This document shows, in pieces, positions 17,559 to 26,894 of a stretch of DNA of 64,000 nt. Location of the stretch: contig NZ_CP022529.1 of the NCBI RefSeq assembly GCF_002237595.1, positions 2,108,001-2,172,000 on the forward strand, in the 5' to 3' direction. Both the position numbers and the translations under genes were made by a program. Source of the DNA: Labrenzia sp. VG12. GTDB lineage: Bacteria; Pseudomonadota; Alphaproteobacteria; Rhizobiales; Stappiaceae. Numbering within the stretch: the stretch's first letter is position 1; every line of letters starts with the position of its first letter. The notes under the pieces are model-generated. The model made no database searches. It was not told where the DNA came from and saw only the letters and a list, made by a program, of their open reading frames with translations.

Positions 17559-19247
17559 ATGTACAACTGGATCGAAACCACATTCAATGTGAGCGGGGGC
17601 GTCACGCAGGCCATTGCCGTCATTCTGGCGCTTGCAGTCGTCTTGCTGCTGTTTGCGCTGTTCATTTTCATCCTCAAGCGCCTCATGGGTGGCCAGACCA
17701 GCCCGAACCGCAATCGGCAACCGCGCATCGCCGTCATGGACAGTGCCACGATTGATGCCAGGCGGCGCCTTGTTCTGGTGCGACGCGACAATATCGAACA
17801 TCTCATCCTGATCGGTGGGCCGAGCGATGTCGTTGTTGAGCAGAACATTCTGCGCAATGCCCCGCTCGCACAAACGCGCCCCGGACAGGCGGCCGGCCTC
17901 GGCGGTCAGGCTCCTGTGAGGACACCGGTCGCCCCAGGCCCCGATATCCCCGCACGACCGGACGACCTCGCCGCCCAGAACGAACCGACACCACCTCTTG
18001 CAGATCAGGCCCGCCCACCGGCGCCGCCCGTTGCCGCCAGCCCTGCCCCCCTGCCTGCACGTGCCGTCCCTGCGCCCCAGACCCGGGAAATGCCATCAGC
18101 CGGCGCAGTGCGCCCGACACCACCAGCCTTTTCCAAATCCGCTGAAACGTCGCTGCCGCCGCAAGCGACACCGCCCGTTGCCAGCCCGTCGGCGCCTGAA
18201 ACTCCGCCCGCAACCAGCTCCAGTGCTGGCAAGCGCCCGGACCGCGCCGCGGACCTCCTGAAGGCCGCCGCCCAGAACGGTTTCAGCCGAACCTTCGGCA
18301 AGGATAAAAAGGAGGCGCCGAAAATCTCCGAGGACCTGGCCAGTGCGAGCAAAGCGGAAACTGCGGCGCCTTCCCAAGCGGCTGCCAGCCCACCGGAAAC
18401 ACCCTCTGCCGCACCAGGATCAACCGCCAGCTCCAGACTGAAGTCCCTTGCCAGGCCCTTCAGTCCACGCGAACGGCCGTCCTACGGCGGGCACTCGATC
18501 TCCCCGCCCGCCTCCGGTCCGGCAGCGCGTGCCAAAACAGCCTTGCTGAAACCAAGGGAAGCCGCGAACCCACAGGAAAAGGTCGAACCGGTCATGGGCG
18601 CTGCGGGAGCGTTGTCTGAAACCGAGCCATCAGGCACGGAGACCGCACACGCAGCCACAGTCGTCACCGACACCACTTCGGTGGCGCTACCGGCAGCCAC
18701 CGGGGAAGCAGACGCTCAGATCGCTCCCGCGGCTGCCGAAAGCGCTTCTGAGGTCGAAAAGGAAGTTTCCAAGCAAGCCGAGGTCGAGCCCAACACAAGT
18801 GATCAGGACGAGGCCAGTCAGGACAAGACCGACGCTGCATCTGCGGCAGATGACAAGACTGCAAGCGATGCCGCGACACCCGACGCAAATGGTCCTGACC
18901 AGACGCCGGACATTACCCTCGACATGAACGACCTTCTGGAAGATCTGCCGCAAGCCGGAACGCCGGCAGCTGAAGCCACCAGTGAAGAGAAGGCGCCCGC
19001 AGGCGCCGACCAGGCACCTGCCGAACAAGAACCACCAGCCGGCCAGGACGCCTCGGTCAAACAGGACGCGCCACAACAGGCGCCGTCCAATGCCGCCCCC
19101 GCCATCCAGCACCGTCCATCGGAGCAGAAAAAGCCGGCCGAACCGGTAAAAGCTGCCCCCCGGCCCACCGGCACCCTTGGAGACAGGAACCCGATCGAAG
19201 ACGAAATGGCAAAGATCCTCGACGAACTGGGTGGGCCGTCGAATTGA
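17559..19247 (+). CDS. fliO: FliO-like flagellar biosynthesis protein with a long low-complexity tail
   Basis: 562 residues. One membrane helix (~17-40) is followed by a FliO-type small domain (PRIAVMDSATIDARRRLVLV to VVEQNI, ~54-97). This matches FliO, which stabilises FliP during export-gate assembly, and fliP follows with an overlap. The remaining ~460 residues are Ala/Pro/Glu/Asp-rich and probably disordered, ending in NPIEDEMAKILDELGG. Typical FliO proteins are far shorter, so the tail is unusual, though long tails occur in some alphaproteobacteria. The membrane and FliO parts are convincing; tail function is unknown. Confidence 0.8.
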   Translation: MYNWIETTFNVSGGVTQAIAVILALAVVLLLFALFIFILKRLMGGQTSPNRNRQPRIAVMDSATIDARRRLVLVRRDNIEHLILIGGPSDVVVEQNILRNAPLAQTRPGQAAGLGGQAPVRTPVAPGPDIPARPDDLAAQNEPTPPLADQARPPAPPVAASPAPLPARAVPAPQTREMPSAGAVRPTPPAFSKSAETSLPPQATPPVASPSAPETPPATSSSAGKRPDRAADLLKAAAQNGFSRTFGKDKKEAPKISEDLASASKAETAAPSQAAASPPETPSAAPGSTASSRLKSLARPFSPRERPSYGGHSISPPASGPAARAKTALLKPREAANPQEKVEPVMGAAGALSETEPSGTETAHAATVVTDTTSVALPAATGEADAQIAPAAAESASEVEKEVSKQAEVEPNTSDQDEASQDKTDAASAADDKTASDAATPDANGPDQTPDITLDMNDLLEDLPQAGTPAAEATSEEKAPAGADQAPAEQEPPAGQDASVKQDAPQQAPSNAAPAIQHRPSEQKKPAEPVKAAPRPTGTLGDRNPIEDEMAKILDELGGPSN

Positions 19248-20014
19248 AGACGAGTGTCCTTCAATCTTGCTGCCGGCATTGGAAGGCGGGGACGGCCGCG
19301 CTGCTGGGAGCGCTCCTGCTTGTGGCTGCCGGGCCAGCCTTGGCGCAGGAAATTTCCGTCGGCTTCGGAGACGACGCCAGCCTGACGGAACGCGCCGTTC
19401 AGCTCGTCATCCTCCTGACCGTTCTGTCCCTCGCACCTTCGATCCTCATCATGGTGACGAGTTTCACGCGCATTGTCGTGGTGCTGTCGCTGCTTCGCTC
19501 CGCCATCGGGCTGCAAACGGCGCCGCCCAACATGGTGATGATCAGCCTGGCCCTGTTCCTGTCCGCCTTCATCATGATGCCAACCCTGCAGGCAGCCTAT
19601 AATGAAGGCGTGCAGCCGCTGGTCGACGGCGACATCGAGATCGAACAGGCCTATGAGCGTGCCTCCGATCCATTCCGCACCTTCATGTTGTCCCAGGTGC
19701 GCGAGAAGGATCTTGCCCTGTTCCAGGAACTCTCCGGCCAGGACGCTCCGGAAGGCCCGGAAGACCTGGCGATGGCCACGCTCATTCCCGCCTTCATGAT
19801 TTCGGAACTGCGCCGCGCATTCGAAATCGGCTTTCTGCTCTATCTGCCCTTTCTGATCATCGATCTGGTGATTGCCTCGGTGCTCATGTCCATGGGCATG
19901 ATGATGTTGCCTCCTGTAGTGATCTCGCTGCCGTTCAAGCTGATCTTCTTTGTTCTCGTCGACGGCTGGAACCTGGTGGCCGGATCACTGGTGAAGAGTT
20001 TTGGCGGTGGTTGA
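19244..20014 (+). CDS. fliP: Flagellar export gate protein FliP
   Basis: 256 residues with a cleavable signal (LLGALLLVAAGPALAQ) as FliP usually has. Core motifs are SILIMVTSFTRIVVVLSLLR, GLQTAPPNMVMISLALFLS, and MSMGMMMLPPVVISLPFKLI near the C-terminus. Five copies make up the central export channel. The best start is a TTG at 19244 overlapping the fliO stop (TTGA), with no in-frame ATG or GTG soon after, so translation is likely coupled to fliO. Confidence 0.96.
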   Translation: MKTSVLQSCCRHWKAGTAALLGALLLVAAGPALAQEISVGFGDDASLTERAVQLVILLTVLSLAPSILIMVTSFTRIVVVLSLLRSAIGLQTAPPNMVMISLALFLSAFIMMPTLQAAYNEGVQPLVDGDIEIEQAYERASDPFRTFMLSQVREKDLALFQELSGQDAPEGPEDLAMATLIPAFMISELRRAFEIGFLLYLPFLIIDLVIASVLMSMGMMMLPPVVISLPFKLIFFVLVDGWNLVAGSLVKSFGGG

Positions 20015-20118
20015 CGGGTGATCAGCCTTCCCAAAAGTAGAAGAATATTAAGAAGAAACTGAAATATTGAACTTTCCAGAGGGGAGACGTCCCTCCCATT
20101 TTTAATAGCGGCAGGTCA

Positions 20119-21189
20119 GTGTTAAGAGATCAGCTTGAACAGCTCGCCCGGATTAAGGAACCCGAAGCGCGGTCGAAACTCATTCGAACGCTTGTCGGCG
20201 AGTACGCCCGTTCGGAGGAGCACGACCCGACCGAGACCGAACGGGAGCTGTTTTCCAGGATCGTGCTCTCGGTCTTCGATCAGCTTGATCGCGCGGCCCG
20301 TTACGAACTGGTCGTGCGGCTCGCCAAAACGGACCGGATCATTCCGGATCTGGCCGACAGACTGGCCCAGGAAGACTACGAGCTGTCCGAACCGGTGATC
20401 GAGTGTTCCCCCATGATCAGCCAGGATGCGCTCATGGCCCTGGCAAAGAACGGCGGCAACAACAAGCGTCTGTCCATGGCGCACCGCGCCGACCTGAGCG
20501 AGGAAATCACCGACACGTTGATCGCGCGTGCCAGCAGAAATGTCGTGCATGCGCTCCTCGACAACCTGGAAGCCCCCTTTTCCATCAAGGGCACACTGGC
20601 TCTCCTGATCTTTGCAAATACCGAGGCTGAAGTGCTCGCCGGGATTGCAAGGCGCGCCATGAATGACGAGGAATTCATGGAGATGCAGATGGACATTCTG
20701 GAGACCAATTGTCCGCTGGTACCGCCTCCCCTCAAATCGGCCCTGGAGAGCGGCGACCTGATCCGGCTCGCCAGCAGCATTGAAGGCGCTCAGCGCGACG
20801 GCGGTGTCGAACTGGATGGCATGCACTATTCGAGGCATGAAGCCAGCATACAGATCGCCAATGGCGAGCTGTCATTCGACGCGATCCTGCGCACCCTGTT
20901 TGAGCAGGCGCGTCTCGACGCCGCGATCTGGCTGATCGGCCGCAAGATCAATCTTGCGGACGATGTGGTTGCCGACACACTGAAATCCGATGCGGACGGC
21001 GCCATCATGCGTCTGATGTTGCAAACCGGCATCCACGAAAAGACCTATCGTGATTTCCTCAAAGCGCGCTGCGAATGGCTCGACCGAAGCACCCGGTCCA
21101 TTCCGGAACTGGTCATGCGCTACAAGGCCGAACTGAAAAAGCCGCGCAGAACCGCAGCTCAGCCCGAGATGCAAAAGGTGGCAACCTAA
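20119..21189 (+). CDS. DUF2336 domain-containing protein
   Basis: 356 residues, all-helical. ECSPMISQDALMALAKNGGN and HRADLSEEITDTLIARASRN are typical of the DUF2336 family of alphaproteobacteria, made of HEAT-like helical hairpins. The start is a GTG at 20119. The gap after fliP contains a weak hairpin near 20078-20105 with a following T-run, so partial termination is possible. DUF2336 genes are often found in flagellar or cell-cycle contexts. No biochemical function is known to me. It is convergent with the large TPR gene. Confidence 0.8.
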   Translation: MLRDQLEQLARIKEPEARSKLIRTLVGEYARSEEHDPTETERELFSRIVLSVFDQLDRAARYELVVRLAKTDRIIPDLADRLAQEDYELSEPVIECSPMISQDALMALAKNGGNNKRLSMAHRADLSEEITDTLIARASRNVVHALLDNLEAPFSIKGTLALLIFANTEAEVLAGIARRAMNDEEFMEMQMDILETNCPLVPPPLKSALESGDLIRLASSIEGAQRDGGVELDGMHYSRHEASIQIANGELSFDAILRTLFEQARLDAAIWLIGRKINLADDVVADTLKSDADGAIMRLMLQTGIHEKTYRDFLKARCEWLDRSTRSIPELVMRYKAELKKPRRTAAQPEMQKVAT

Positions 21190-21218
21190 CTTATCCGGTT
21201 TTCGAGAACGGGGCAGGC

Positions 21219-24200
21219 TCAGCCGGCAGCATCCGCTGGCTGATCGGGACTGCGGTCGGGCGACATGTACTGCCTGCGGTATTCGGCCAGGAAAGTCTCA
21301 AGGGAATCCGTATCCGCCAGCCTGTTGGCGACCTCCAGGAATTCCACACCCTGTGCTTCGATCGGCCGGGTGACGACTTCGAAGGCAAAGGCCTCGGCGC
21401 TGTCGGCCATCTTGTCCATGTACTTGTTCTGCAACCGTTCCAGGCTGAGCTGGTCGCCTGCAAGCGAATAGGCAATCGCGGCCCGCAGAATATCCCTGCG
21501 CTCCAGGTCGTCCAACGGAATGTTGTCGGACCAGCGCGAGCCATGCATGGCCTCCAGCTGCTCACCGGCGTCGCGCCAGCTTTCTGCTGCCCAGAACGTG
21601 TCGGCGCGCAGCCGGTCGACATCAGATCCACGCATGTTGCGAACCAGCTCAAGGGCAAGATCCGGTCGGCCACTTTCAGTCAGAGCACGCGCTTCGACAA
21701 TGTTGCGCTGACGTTCAAGGGTTGAGGGCAGGCTTGCCTGCCGCGTCCGGTTCAGAACGCGAAGCGCTTCTTCCGCCTTGCGATCCATAAGGTAGATCGC
21801 CGCAAGATCTGCTGCGATCTGTGCCCGTGCCGCTCCCTTCAACCGGTTGTCGACCTGGTGGCGCAGGAGTTCCGTCGCCTGGTCCAGGAGATCGACTTCT
21901 ACGAGCCGTTTGGCGAGCAGGCGCACCATTTCGTCGCCCTGGCGGCCAATCGGCGTCATCTCGCGAAAATCGTAAAACAGGGCCAGAGCCTTGACCGCAG
22001 GCATCTCTTCAGCCTTGCCATCCAGGAACAGGGCGTTGAAGAGGCCGTTCATTTCTTCCTGCAGCAGCCGCGTCGTGTCTGCATCCGGCTCGGCCTGCAC
22101 CGCCGACTTCATCGCCTCGAACGCTTCCCGGTATTGCCCGCGCTCCGCATAGAGCTGCGCCAGAAAGCGCAGGGTCTTGAGTTCGATCTCGTCCCCGCGC
22201 CAGGACGTCGCCAGGCCCGCCAGCTGATCGATGGTTTCATCGACGGTGAGTTCGCCGTCCCTGTAGCGGATGCGCAAGGCGCGATATTCGGCCTCTGCCG
22301 CCCGCGGACGATCGTCGGACCGGGTCACCAGATCGAACACGGTCAGGGCTTCCTGCGATCGGCCGGAGGCATCTGCAACGCGCCCACGCAGGATGTCGTA
22401 ACGCGCGGCCTGCGTCCGCGTCACCTCGGACGGCTCGATCTCGGCCAGGATCCCGTTGGCAACGCCAAAATCATTGACTTCGACCATCGCCTGGGCGGCG
22501 GCCAGTTTGAATTCGGTCTGAATGGCGGGCGGATAGTTGCCGACAACGGCGCGTCCCCGCGGCATGGCGATGCGTGCGGAGGTCCAGTTGCCGAGCTTCA
22601 CGTCGACGAGCGTTTGCCAGACCGCCGCATCCGGGCTGTTCTTCAGATCCGGCCGGTTCAGGTGTGAAAAGGCCAGTTCTGGCCTGTCCGCCATCGTCTG
22701 GGCTGCCCCCATCATCAGGTTGAAGGAGCTGTCTTCCGCAAGAGCCGGTTCTTCTTCCAGGGCAAGTTTCATCAGGCCCAGCGCTTCCTGGGCGAACTGG
22801 TGTGCCAGGTAGAACCTTGCCAGGGCCACGAGAGGTTTGCGGCGCCGACCTTCGGGAGCGCGGGAAAGCTTGTCCTGCAGTTCCAGCAGACGCGACCGAT
22901 AGGCCCCGGGTCCTTCCGTGCTCAGGGAAACAAATTCGACGTAATTTCCGTCATCCGGATCAACGATATTGTTCAGCGCGCCGGTGCCGCCGCGCAGGTA
23001 GTTGTTGGAGAGGGCCAGCCCCCCCTCTTTCTCGATGATGACGTCGTCCCCGAGGATCTTCATCTTGACGCCGTCGGATTTTGACACCACGGCAATGCCC
23101 TGCGCAGAACTGAGCGCTTCCAGGTCGACAAAATTCTGCGGCTTCAAAAGCCCGCGCGGCGGCCCGAACCCCGTGACCAGCGAAATCGAGTCGCCGACAA
23201 ACGGATCGGTCACCTGGCGGATGTTCTGCGGGTCCTGATACAGCACACGGAGCACGGAGCCGCCGTCCCCCCGCACATTGCGCTCAAGCTGCAGGGGCCG
23301 CGAAGGTTCCAGAATCAGGTCCCCGATCACCAGCGACCAGGCATTGCCGTCCACGCCGACAGTCGCCAGCACCGGGTCATTCATGTCCAGACGCAGGATC
23401 TGGTAGTCGTCGAACTGCTTGACCTCGATGGTTTCCGCCGTTTCGGCGAGCGCAGACACCATGCCGCGTGTGTCGATGGTGGCATCGGTATCAAACACCA
23501 GCCAGATGCTGTCATTGCGGCGGAAGACGGCACTGGAGACCGGCTCGGAGAAGGGAAACACCACCCGCACCGTGTTGCCGATGCGCCGGGCTTCGGCAGA
23601 AACGAAGTTGCGCACTTCCTGCGCAAAACTTGCCGGAGGCGTTTCGGGAGAGGACGCAGAATTATTCAGATCACGGCCGCCATTGGCACGCCAGGTCTCC
23701 TGGGCCGGGGCCGGCTGGTCCGGCAACTGAATGCCCGCCGGCACATCGCTGCCGCCAAGCGTCGGTGTGTTCTGGATCTGAACCGGCGCCGCCCTGTAAG
23801 GGGCATTGGGCTGCTGCCCGCGATTGATCGCCTCGACCGGTTGCAGGGTCGGGATGCCGTTGTTTTCCGGCACGGCCTCTGCCTGCGGCTCCTCGATCTG
23901 CTGCTGCGACAGGTCCAGCATCGGCGCCTGTCGCTCAAAATCCTCCTGGGGCATCGGTTCCGAAAGCGGCAAAGCGCCCGGATCCACCTGCGCGACCTGC
24001 ACAGCGCCCTGCGGCAGCGCGGACACACCTTCATTCTCCGTTTCACCGGAACCGGCGGCAGGTGAAATGGCGGCTGTGGTCAACCCATCGTCCGCAACTT
24101 CTTCAGACTGCGGCAACGCCTGGGCGGCAACAAGCTCTGGGGCAGGAAGCGTTTCGACCGCCGGGGCGGTCGTCGGGTCAACAGGGTCTGCGGCAGCGAT

Positions 24201-25514
24201 GTCCGTTTCGACGGAAACTCCTGAGCCTCCGTCGTCGCCATCCTGTGGAGGCCCTTCTGCGGTCACAACCGGCTTGGTCCTGGGCACCATCGCAATGCGC
24301 GCCGGCTCGGCGCTCGCGCGACCGGCTTCCGGCACCGGTTCGCCGGTCGCGGCCGCGGACTGATCGGGAGCTTGCCCACCTTGACCGGGCGGCGCGGGCG
24401 CCCTCGCGCCATCGGCTCCCGCAGGCTCGCCAATGGGAATGACCGTATAGGCCGGCGATTCATCTGCGCGCGATTCCTTAAGCACCCCGCCGCTGGCTGT
24501 TGTGGTTGCCCCGGCCGGCGGCAGGCCGCGCGGGTTTTTCACCTCGCGCGTGTCACGCAGCCCCGGCGCCGTAATCATGTCCTTGCGGTTCTCGTTGTCC
24601 GCAACGGACAGTTCCTTGTTGATCAGCGCATTGGCCGGATCATTGGCTTCCATGTTTTCCGGCGTAACGTCGATGACATAGGTCTGCTCTTCCCGAAACG
24701 CGCGGATGTCGACGGACGGTTCGACGCGCATCAGAAACTTCAGTTTGCCCTGATCCAGGAAGGAGGTTGCGTCGATGACACCTTGCGGCAGATGTGCGCG
24801 CAAATGGGCAATGTCGAGCTGGGCGGGGTGATTGAACGTCACCTTGATGATGTCATTTTCCCGGACGAAGGCCGTGTCGAACTTGATCGACCAGTCGAAC
24901 ACCAGCCGGGTAAATGTCGGGTGCTCGCCCACATGAAGGGTTACTTCCGGGCCTTCCTGGGCCTTCAGCCGCGCCTGCTCCAGAGCCCTCACCTTGCGCA
25001 TGGCCTCTTCGGCACGCTTGGCCAGATCGCGTACGACATCATCCGGCAAGCCGGGCGGCAGGCCCTGCCAGGTCATTGGAAGGATGTCGACAAAAAGCTT
25101 CTCACCCGCCTCAAGCGTATTGATCTGATACTGGTTCTTCAGCGCAAACCGGATCGCGCTGCCATCCGGATCACGCCGGGCGATCGTGACATAATCGCCG
25201 AGATCCAGCGGCACGTCGTCCACATTGATGTCGATCGGTTCCTCAAACGAGATCCGCAGGACGCCGCCGGTAATCACGGCATCATAGATCGGCAGCAGCG
25301 TCCGGTCCTTGAAGGTCAGCACGATACGGCCGAAGCCTTCTTCCTGCGAGACATTGAGTTCAACGGGCTCGAGAGGCTGCGCCTGCACCGGCCGAACGGC
25401 CATCATGAGCATAAGGACAAACCAGAAGCCGGCCATCAGGTACAGCAAACGCGGCGCACCGCCGGCACCGGCAGTACGGGAGCTGTTTTCTGATGTCAGG
25501 AACGGTCCTGGCAA
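21219..25514 (-). CDS. Large secreted or membrane-anchored TPR protein of the flagellar cluster
   Basis: 1431 residues. A signal or anchor helix (~24-46, ending VRPVQAQ) is followed by beta-rich, AMIN-like segments (GRIVLTFKDRTLLPIYDAVI; a related unit near 690 with NTVRVVFPFSEPVSSAVFRR). Between them lies a Pro/Ala/Glu-rich linker (~330-670). From ~880 on it is helical and TPR-like (RPELAFSHLNRPDLKNSPDA, LAQLYAERGQYREAFEAMKS). The start is TTG with GAGGA 10 bases upstream. It ends a fliL-fliM-DUF6468-motE operon, so a periplasmic motor-associated scaffold role is plausible. No named family is recognised. Confidence 0.75.
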   Translation of the reverse strand: MPGPFLTSENSSRTAGAGGAPRLLYLMAGFWFVLMLMMAVRPVQAQPLEPVELNVSQEEGFGRIVLTFKDRTLLPIYDAVITGGVLRISFEEPIDINVDDVPLDLGDYVTIARRDPDGSAIRFALKNQYQINTLEAGEKLFVDILPMTWQGLPPGLPDDVVRDLAKRAEEAMRKVRALEQARLKAQEGPEVTLHVGEHPTFTRLVFDWSIKFDTAFVRENDIIKVTFNHPAQLDIAHLRAHLPQGVIDATSFLDQGKLKFLMRVEPSVDIRAFREEQTYVIDVTPENMEANDPANALINKELSVADNENRKDMITAPGLRDTREVKNPRGLPPAGATTTASGGVLKESRADESPAYTVIPIGEPAGADGARAPAPPGQGGQAPDQSAAATGEPVPEAGRASAEPARIAMVPRTKPVVTAEGPPQDGDDGGSGVSVETDIAAADPVDPTTAPAVETLPAPELVAAQALPQSEEVADDGLTTAAISPAAGSGETENEGVSALPQGAVQVAQVDPGALPLSEPMPQEDFERQAPMLDLSQQQIEEPQAEAVPENNGIPTLQPVEAINRGQQPNAPYRAAPVQIQNTPTLGGSDVPAGIQLPDQPAPAQETWRANGGRDLNNSASSPETPPASFAQEVRNFVSAEARRIGNTVRVVFPFSEPVSSAVFRRNDSIWLVFDTDATIDTRGMVSALAETAETIEVKQFDDYQILRLDMNDPVLATVGVDGNAWSLVIGDLILEPSRPLQLERNVRGDGGSVLRVLYQDPQNIRQVTDPFVGDSISLVTGFGPPRGLLKPQNFVDLEALSSAQGIAVVSKSDGVKMKILGDDVIIEKEGGLALSNNYLRGGTGALNNIVDPDDGNYVEFVSLSTEGPGAYRSRLLELQDKLSRAPEGRRRKPLVALARFYLAHQFAQEALGLMKLALEEEPALAEDSSFNLMMGAAQTMADRPELAFSHLNRPDLKNSPDAAVWQTLVDVKLGNWTSARIAMPRGRAVVGNYPPAIQTEFKLAAAQAMVEVNDFGVANGILAEIEPSEVTRTQAARYDILRGRVADASGRSQEALTVFDLVTRSDDRPRAAEAEYRALRIRYRDGELTVDETIDQLAGLATSWRGDEIELKTLRFLAQLYAERGQYREAFEAMKSAVQAEPDADTTRLLQEEMNGLFNALFLDGKAEEMPAVKALALFYDFREMTPIGRQGDEMVRLLAKRLVEVDLLDQATELLRHQVDNRLKGAARAQIAADLAAIYLMDRKAEEALRVLNRTRQASLPSTLERQRNIVEARALTESGRPDLALELVRNMRGSDVDRLRADTFWAAESWRDAGEQLEAMHGSRWSDNIPLDDLERRDILRAAIAYSLAGDQLSLERLQNKYMDKMADSAEAFAFEVVTRPIEAQGVEFLEVANRLADTDSLETFLAEYRRQYMSPDRSPDQPADAAG

Positions 25515-25608
25515 AGTGGTAAATCCTCGGATGACGCCAACACACTATTTTAGGTCTGGTCTTGTTAACGTGCCCTTACGCGCTCCGCGCAAATACAGCC
25601 TTTTCCGG

Positions 25609-26343
25609 TCAGTTGGAGGGAATTTTCGGCAAGGTGTCCTGTGCAGGCGCCTGTGCCCGCACCGGCTGCGGCGGCTGGACAGGCTCCGAGGCGTTACTGG
25701 CGATTGCAACCGTCAGCCGCTCTGCTGCCTCCGGATGCATCTTGGCAAGAATGTCCGCCATCTTCCGGGGTTTCATCTGACGCACGACCTTCATCAGGAT
25801 CGGCAGGCTCAACCGGTCGAAAATCCGCGCCGCGTCCTTTGGCTTCATGTTTTCATACATGGTCACCAGACCGGCGATCTCGTTTTCTTCCTGCCTCTTC
25901 TTCTCTTCGACGGCGGCCTCGATCCGCTCTTCCAGTTTCTTCAGTTCGTCGACACGTTTCTGTATGCGTTCCTCGGTGGCCTTCAGCAGCTTTTCACGCA
26001 GGTCCAGCTGCCCTTCCTGCTGCTGCAGGGACTCCCGCCGTCTACCGAGGCTTTCCAGCACCGCACGCTCGGCGGCCGACCCACCGATTTCGAGACTGTC
26101 CGGCAGAACGGGCTGGTCCGGAAGCTCGGCCGGCGGCGGCGGCGGTGCCATTGCGGCGCCCTCGCCATCGGCCATTTCCGGCATGTCCATGGTCTGCTGA
26201 TCACCGCCCGCCGGCGTTTCCTGTGCGACTGCCCCATTGATGGAAATATCGCCGCTTTCCGGCCCGAGCGTCAGGCCAAGCAGCTTCAGGGCGAGCAGCG
26301 CACTCGCCGAAACTCCCAATAATGGCAGCAGTCTCAAATTCAT
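25609..26343 (-). CDS. motE: MotE-like flagellar motor chaperone
   Basis: 244 residues: N-terminal membrane/signal helix (~5-28), Pro-rich linker, a charged coiled coil (~95-160, LREKLLKATEERIQKRVDEL), then an MgtE-N-like helical domain (LVTMYENMKPKDAARIFDRL, RKMADILAKMHPEAAERLT). This architecture is MotE, which in rhizobia helps export or stabilise the periplasmic motor protein MotC. The ATG overlaps the stop of the DUF6468 gene (ATGA). Its partner could be the large TPR protein downstream. Confidence 0.85.
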   Translation of the reverse strand: MNLRLLPLLGVSASALLALKLLGLTLGPESGDISINGAVAQETPAGGDQQTMDMPEMADGEGAAMAPPPPPAELPDQPVLPDSLEIGGSAAERAVLESLGRRRESLQQQEGQLDLREKLLKATEERIQKRVDELKKLEERIEAAVEEKKRQEENEIAGLVTMYENMKPKDAARIFDRLSLPILMKVVRQMKPRKMADILAKMHPEAAERLTVAIASNASEPVQPPQPVRAQAPAQDTLPKIPSN

Positions 26344-26894
26344 GCAGCAGCACCATTGCGTTTACGGAACTGTTCCAGCCGTGCGGTCGCTTCCGCGGCA
26401 GCACTGCGGATATCGGAGGCCCGGCTGCTCCGACGCGGTTCCGGTTCCGCCGCTGGCACCGGTGCGAAATCTTCCGCCACGGGCGCATGGTATTGCGGTT
26501 CCAGCGAAGGCTGGGGAGCATAGCCATGCTGCCGGGGCGCGGGTTCGCGTTGCGGCGAGGCCATCCGGGCTGCGTCGGCAATCTGGGATATCTTGGTAAA
26601 GACTTTCTCACCTTCGCCCAGTTGGCCAGCAAGGGTGTGAGACATGGTTTCCGCTTGCTTAAGGCGATGCCCCAAAGTCTTGTCAGCTTCCGCTGCGGTG
26701 GTCTTCAGGCCCAGGATCGCCCGTTCGGCAATCTCCGTTGCCGTCATCAGTTCCGAAATGGTCGCGCGAAGCACTTCCTCATCCGCCCGCAGCCGCTGAA
26801 GACGGCGGTTCAGCGTCCAGCAATAACCGATCGTGATCACCAGCAGCACAGCGACCAGACCTTCGATGATCATCCCGAGTGGCAAAGTGCTCAT
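26340..26894 (-). CDS. DUF6468 (flagellar positioning/inner-membrane) protein
   Basis: 184 residues from the ATG at 26894, which overlaps the fliM stop; an upstream extension inside fliM is spurious. One N-terminal membrane helix (LGMIIEGLVAVLLVITIGYC) precedes a coiled-coil segment (LQRLRADEEVLRATISELMT) and a disordered Pro/Glu-rich part, ending in a short helix. This is the small membrane protein regularly found between fliM and motE in alphaproteobacteria. Function is unknown; neighbours imply the motor. Confidence 0.8.
   Translation of the reverse strand: MSTLPLGMIIEGLVAVLLVITIGYCWTLNRRLQRLRADEEVLRATISELMTATEIAERAILGLKTTAAEADKTLGHRLKQAETMSHTLAGQLGEGEKVFTKISQIADAARMASPQREPAPRQHGYAPQPSLEPQYHAPVAEDFAPVPAAEPEPRRSSRASDIRSAAAEATARLEQFRKRNGAAA

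Noticed and set aside
21858..22667. Plus-strand ORF (269 codons) antisense to the TPR gene
   Set aside because: Shadow of the minus-strand coding frame, with His/Arg/Gly-rich sequence and no domain.
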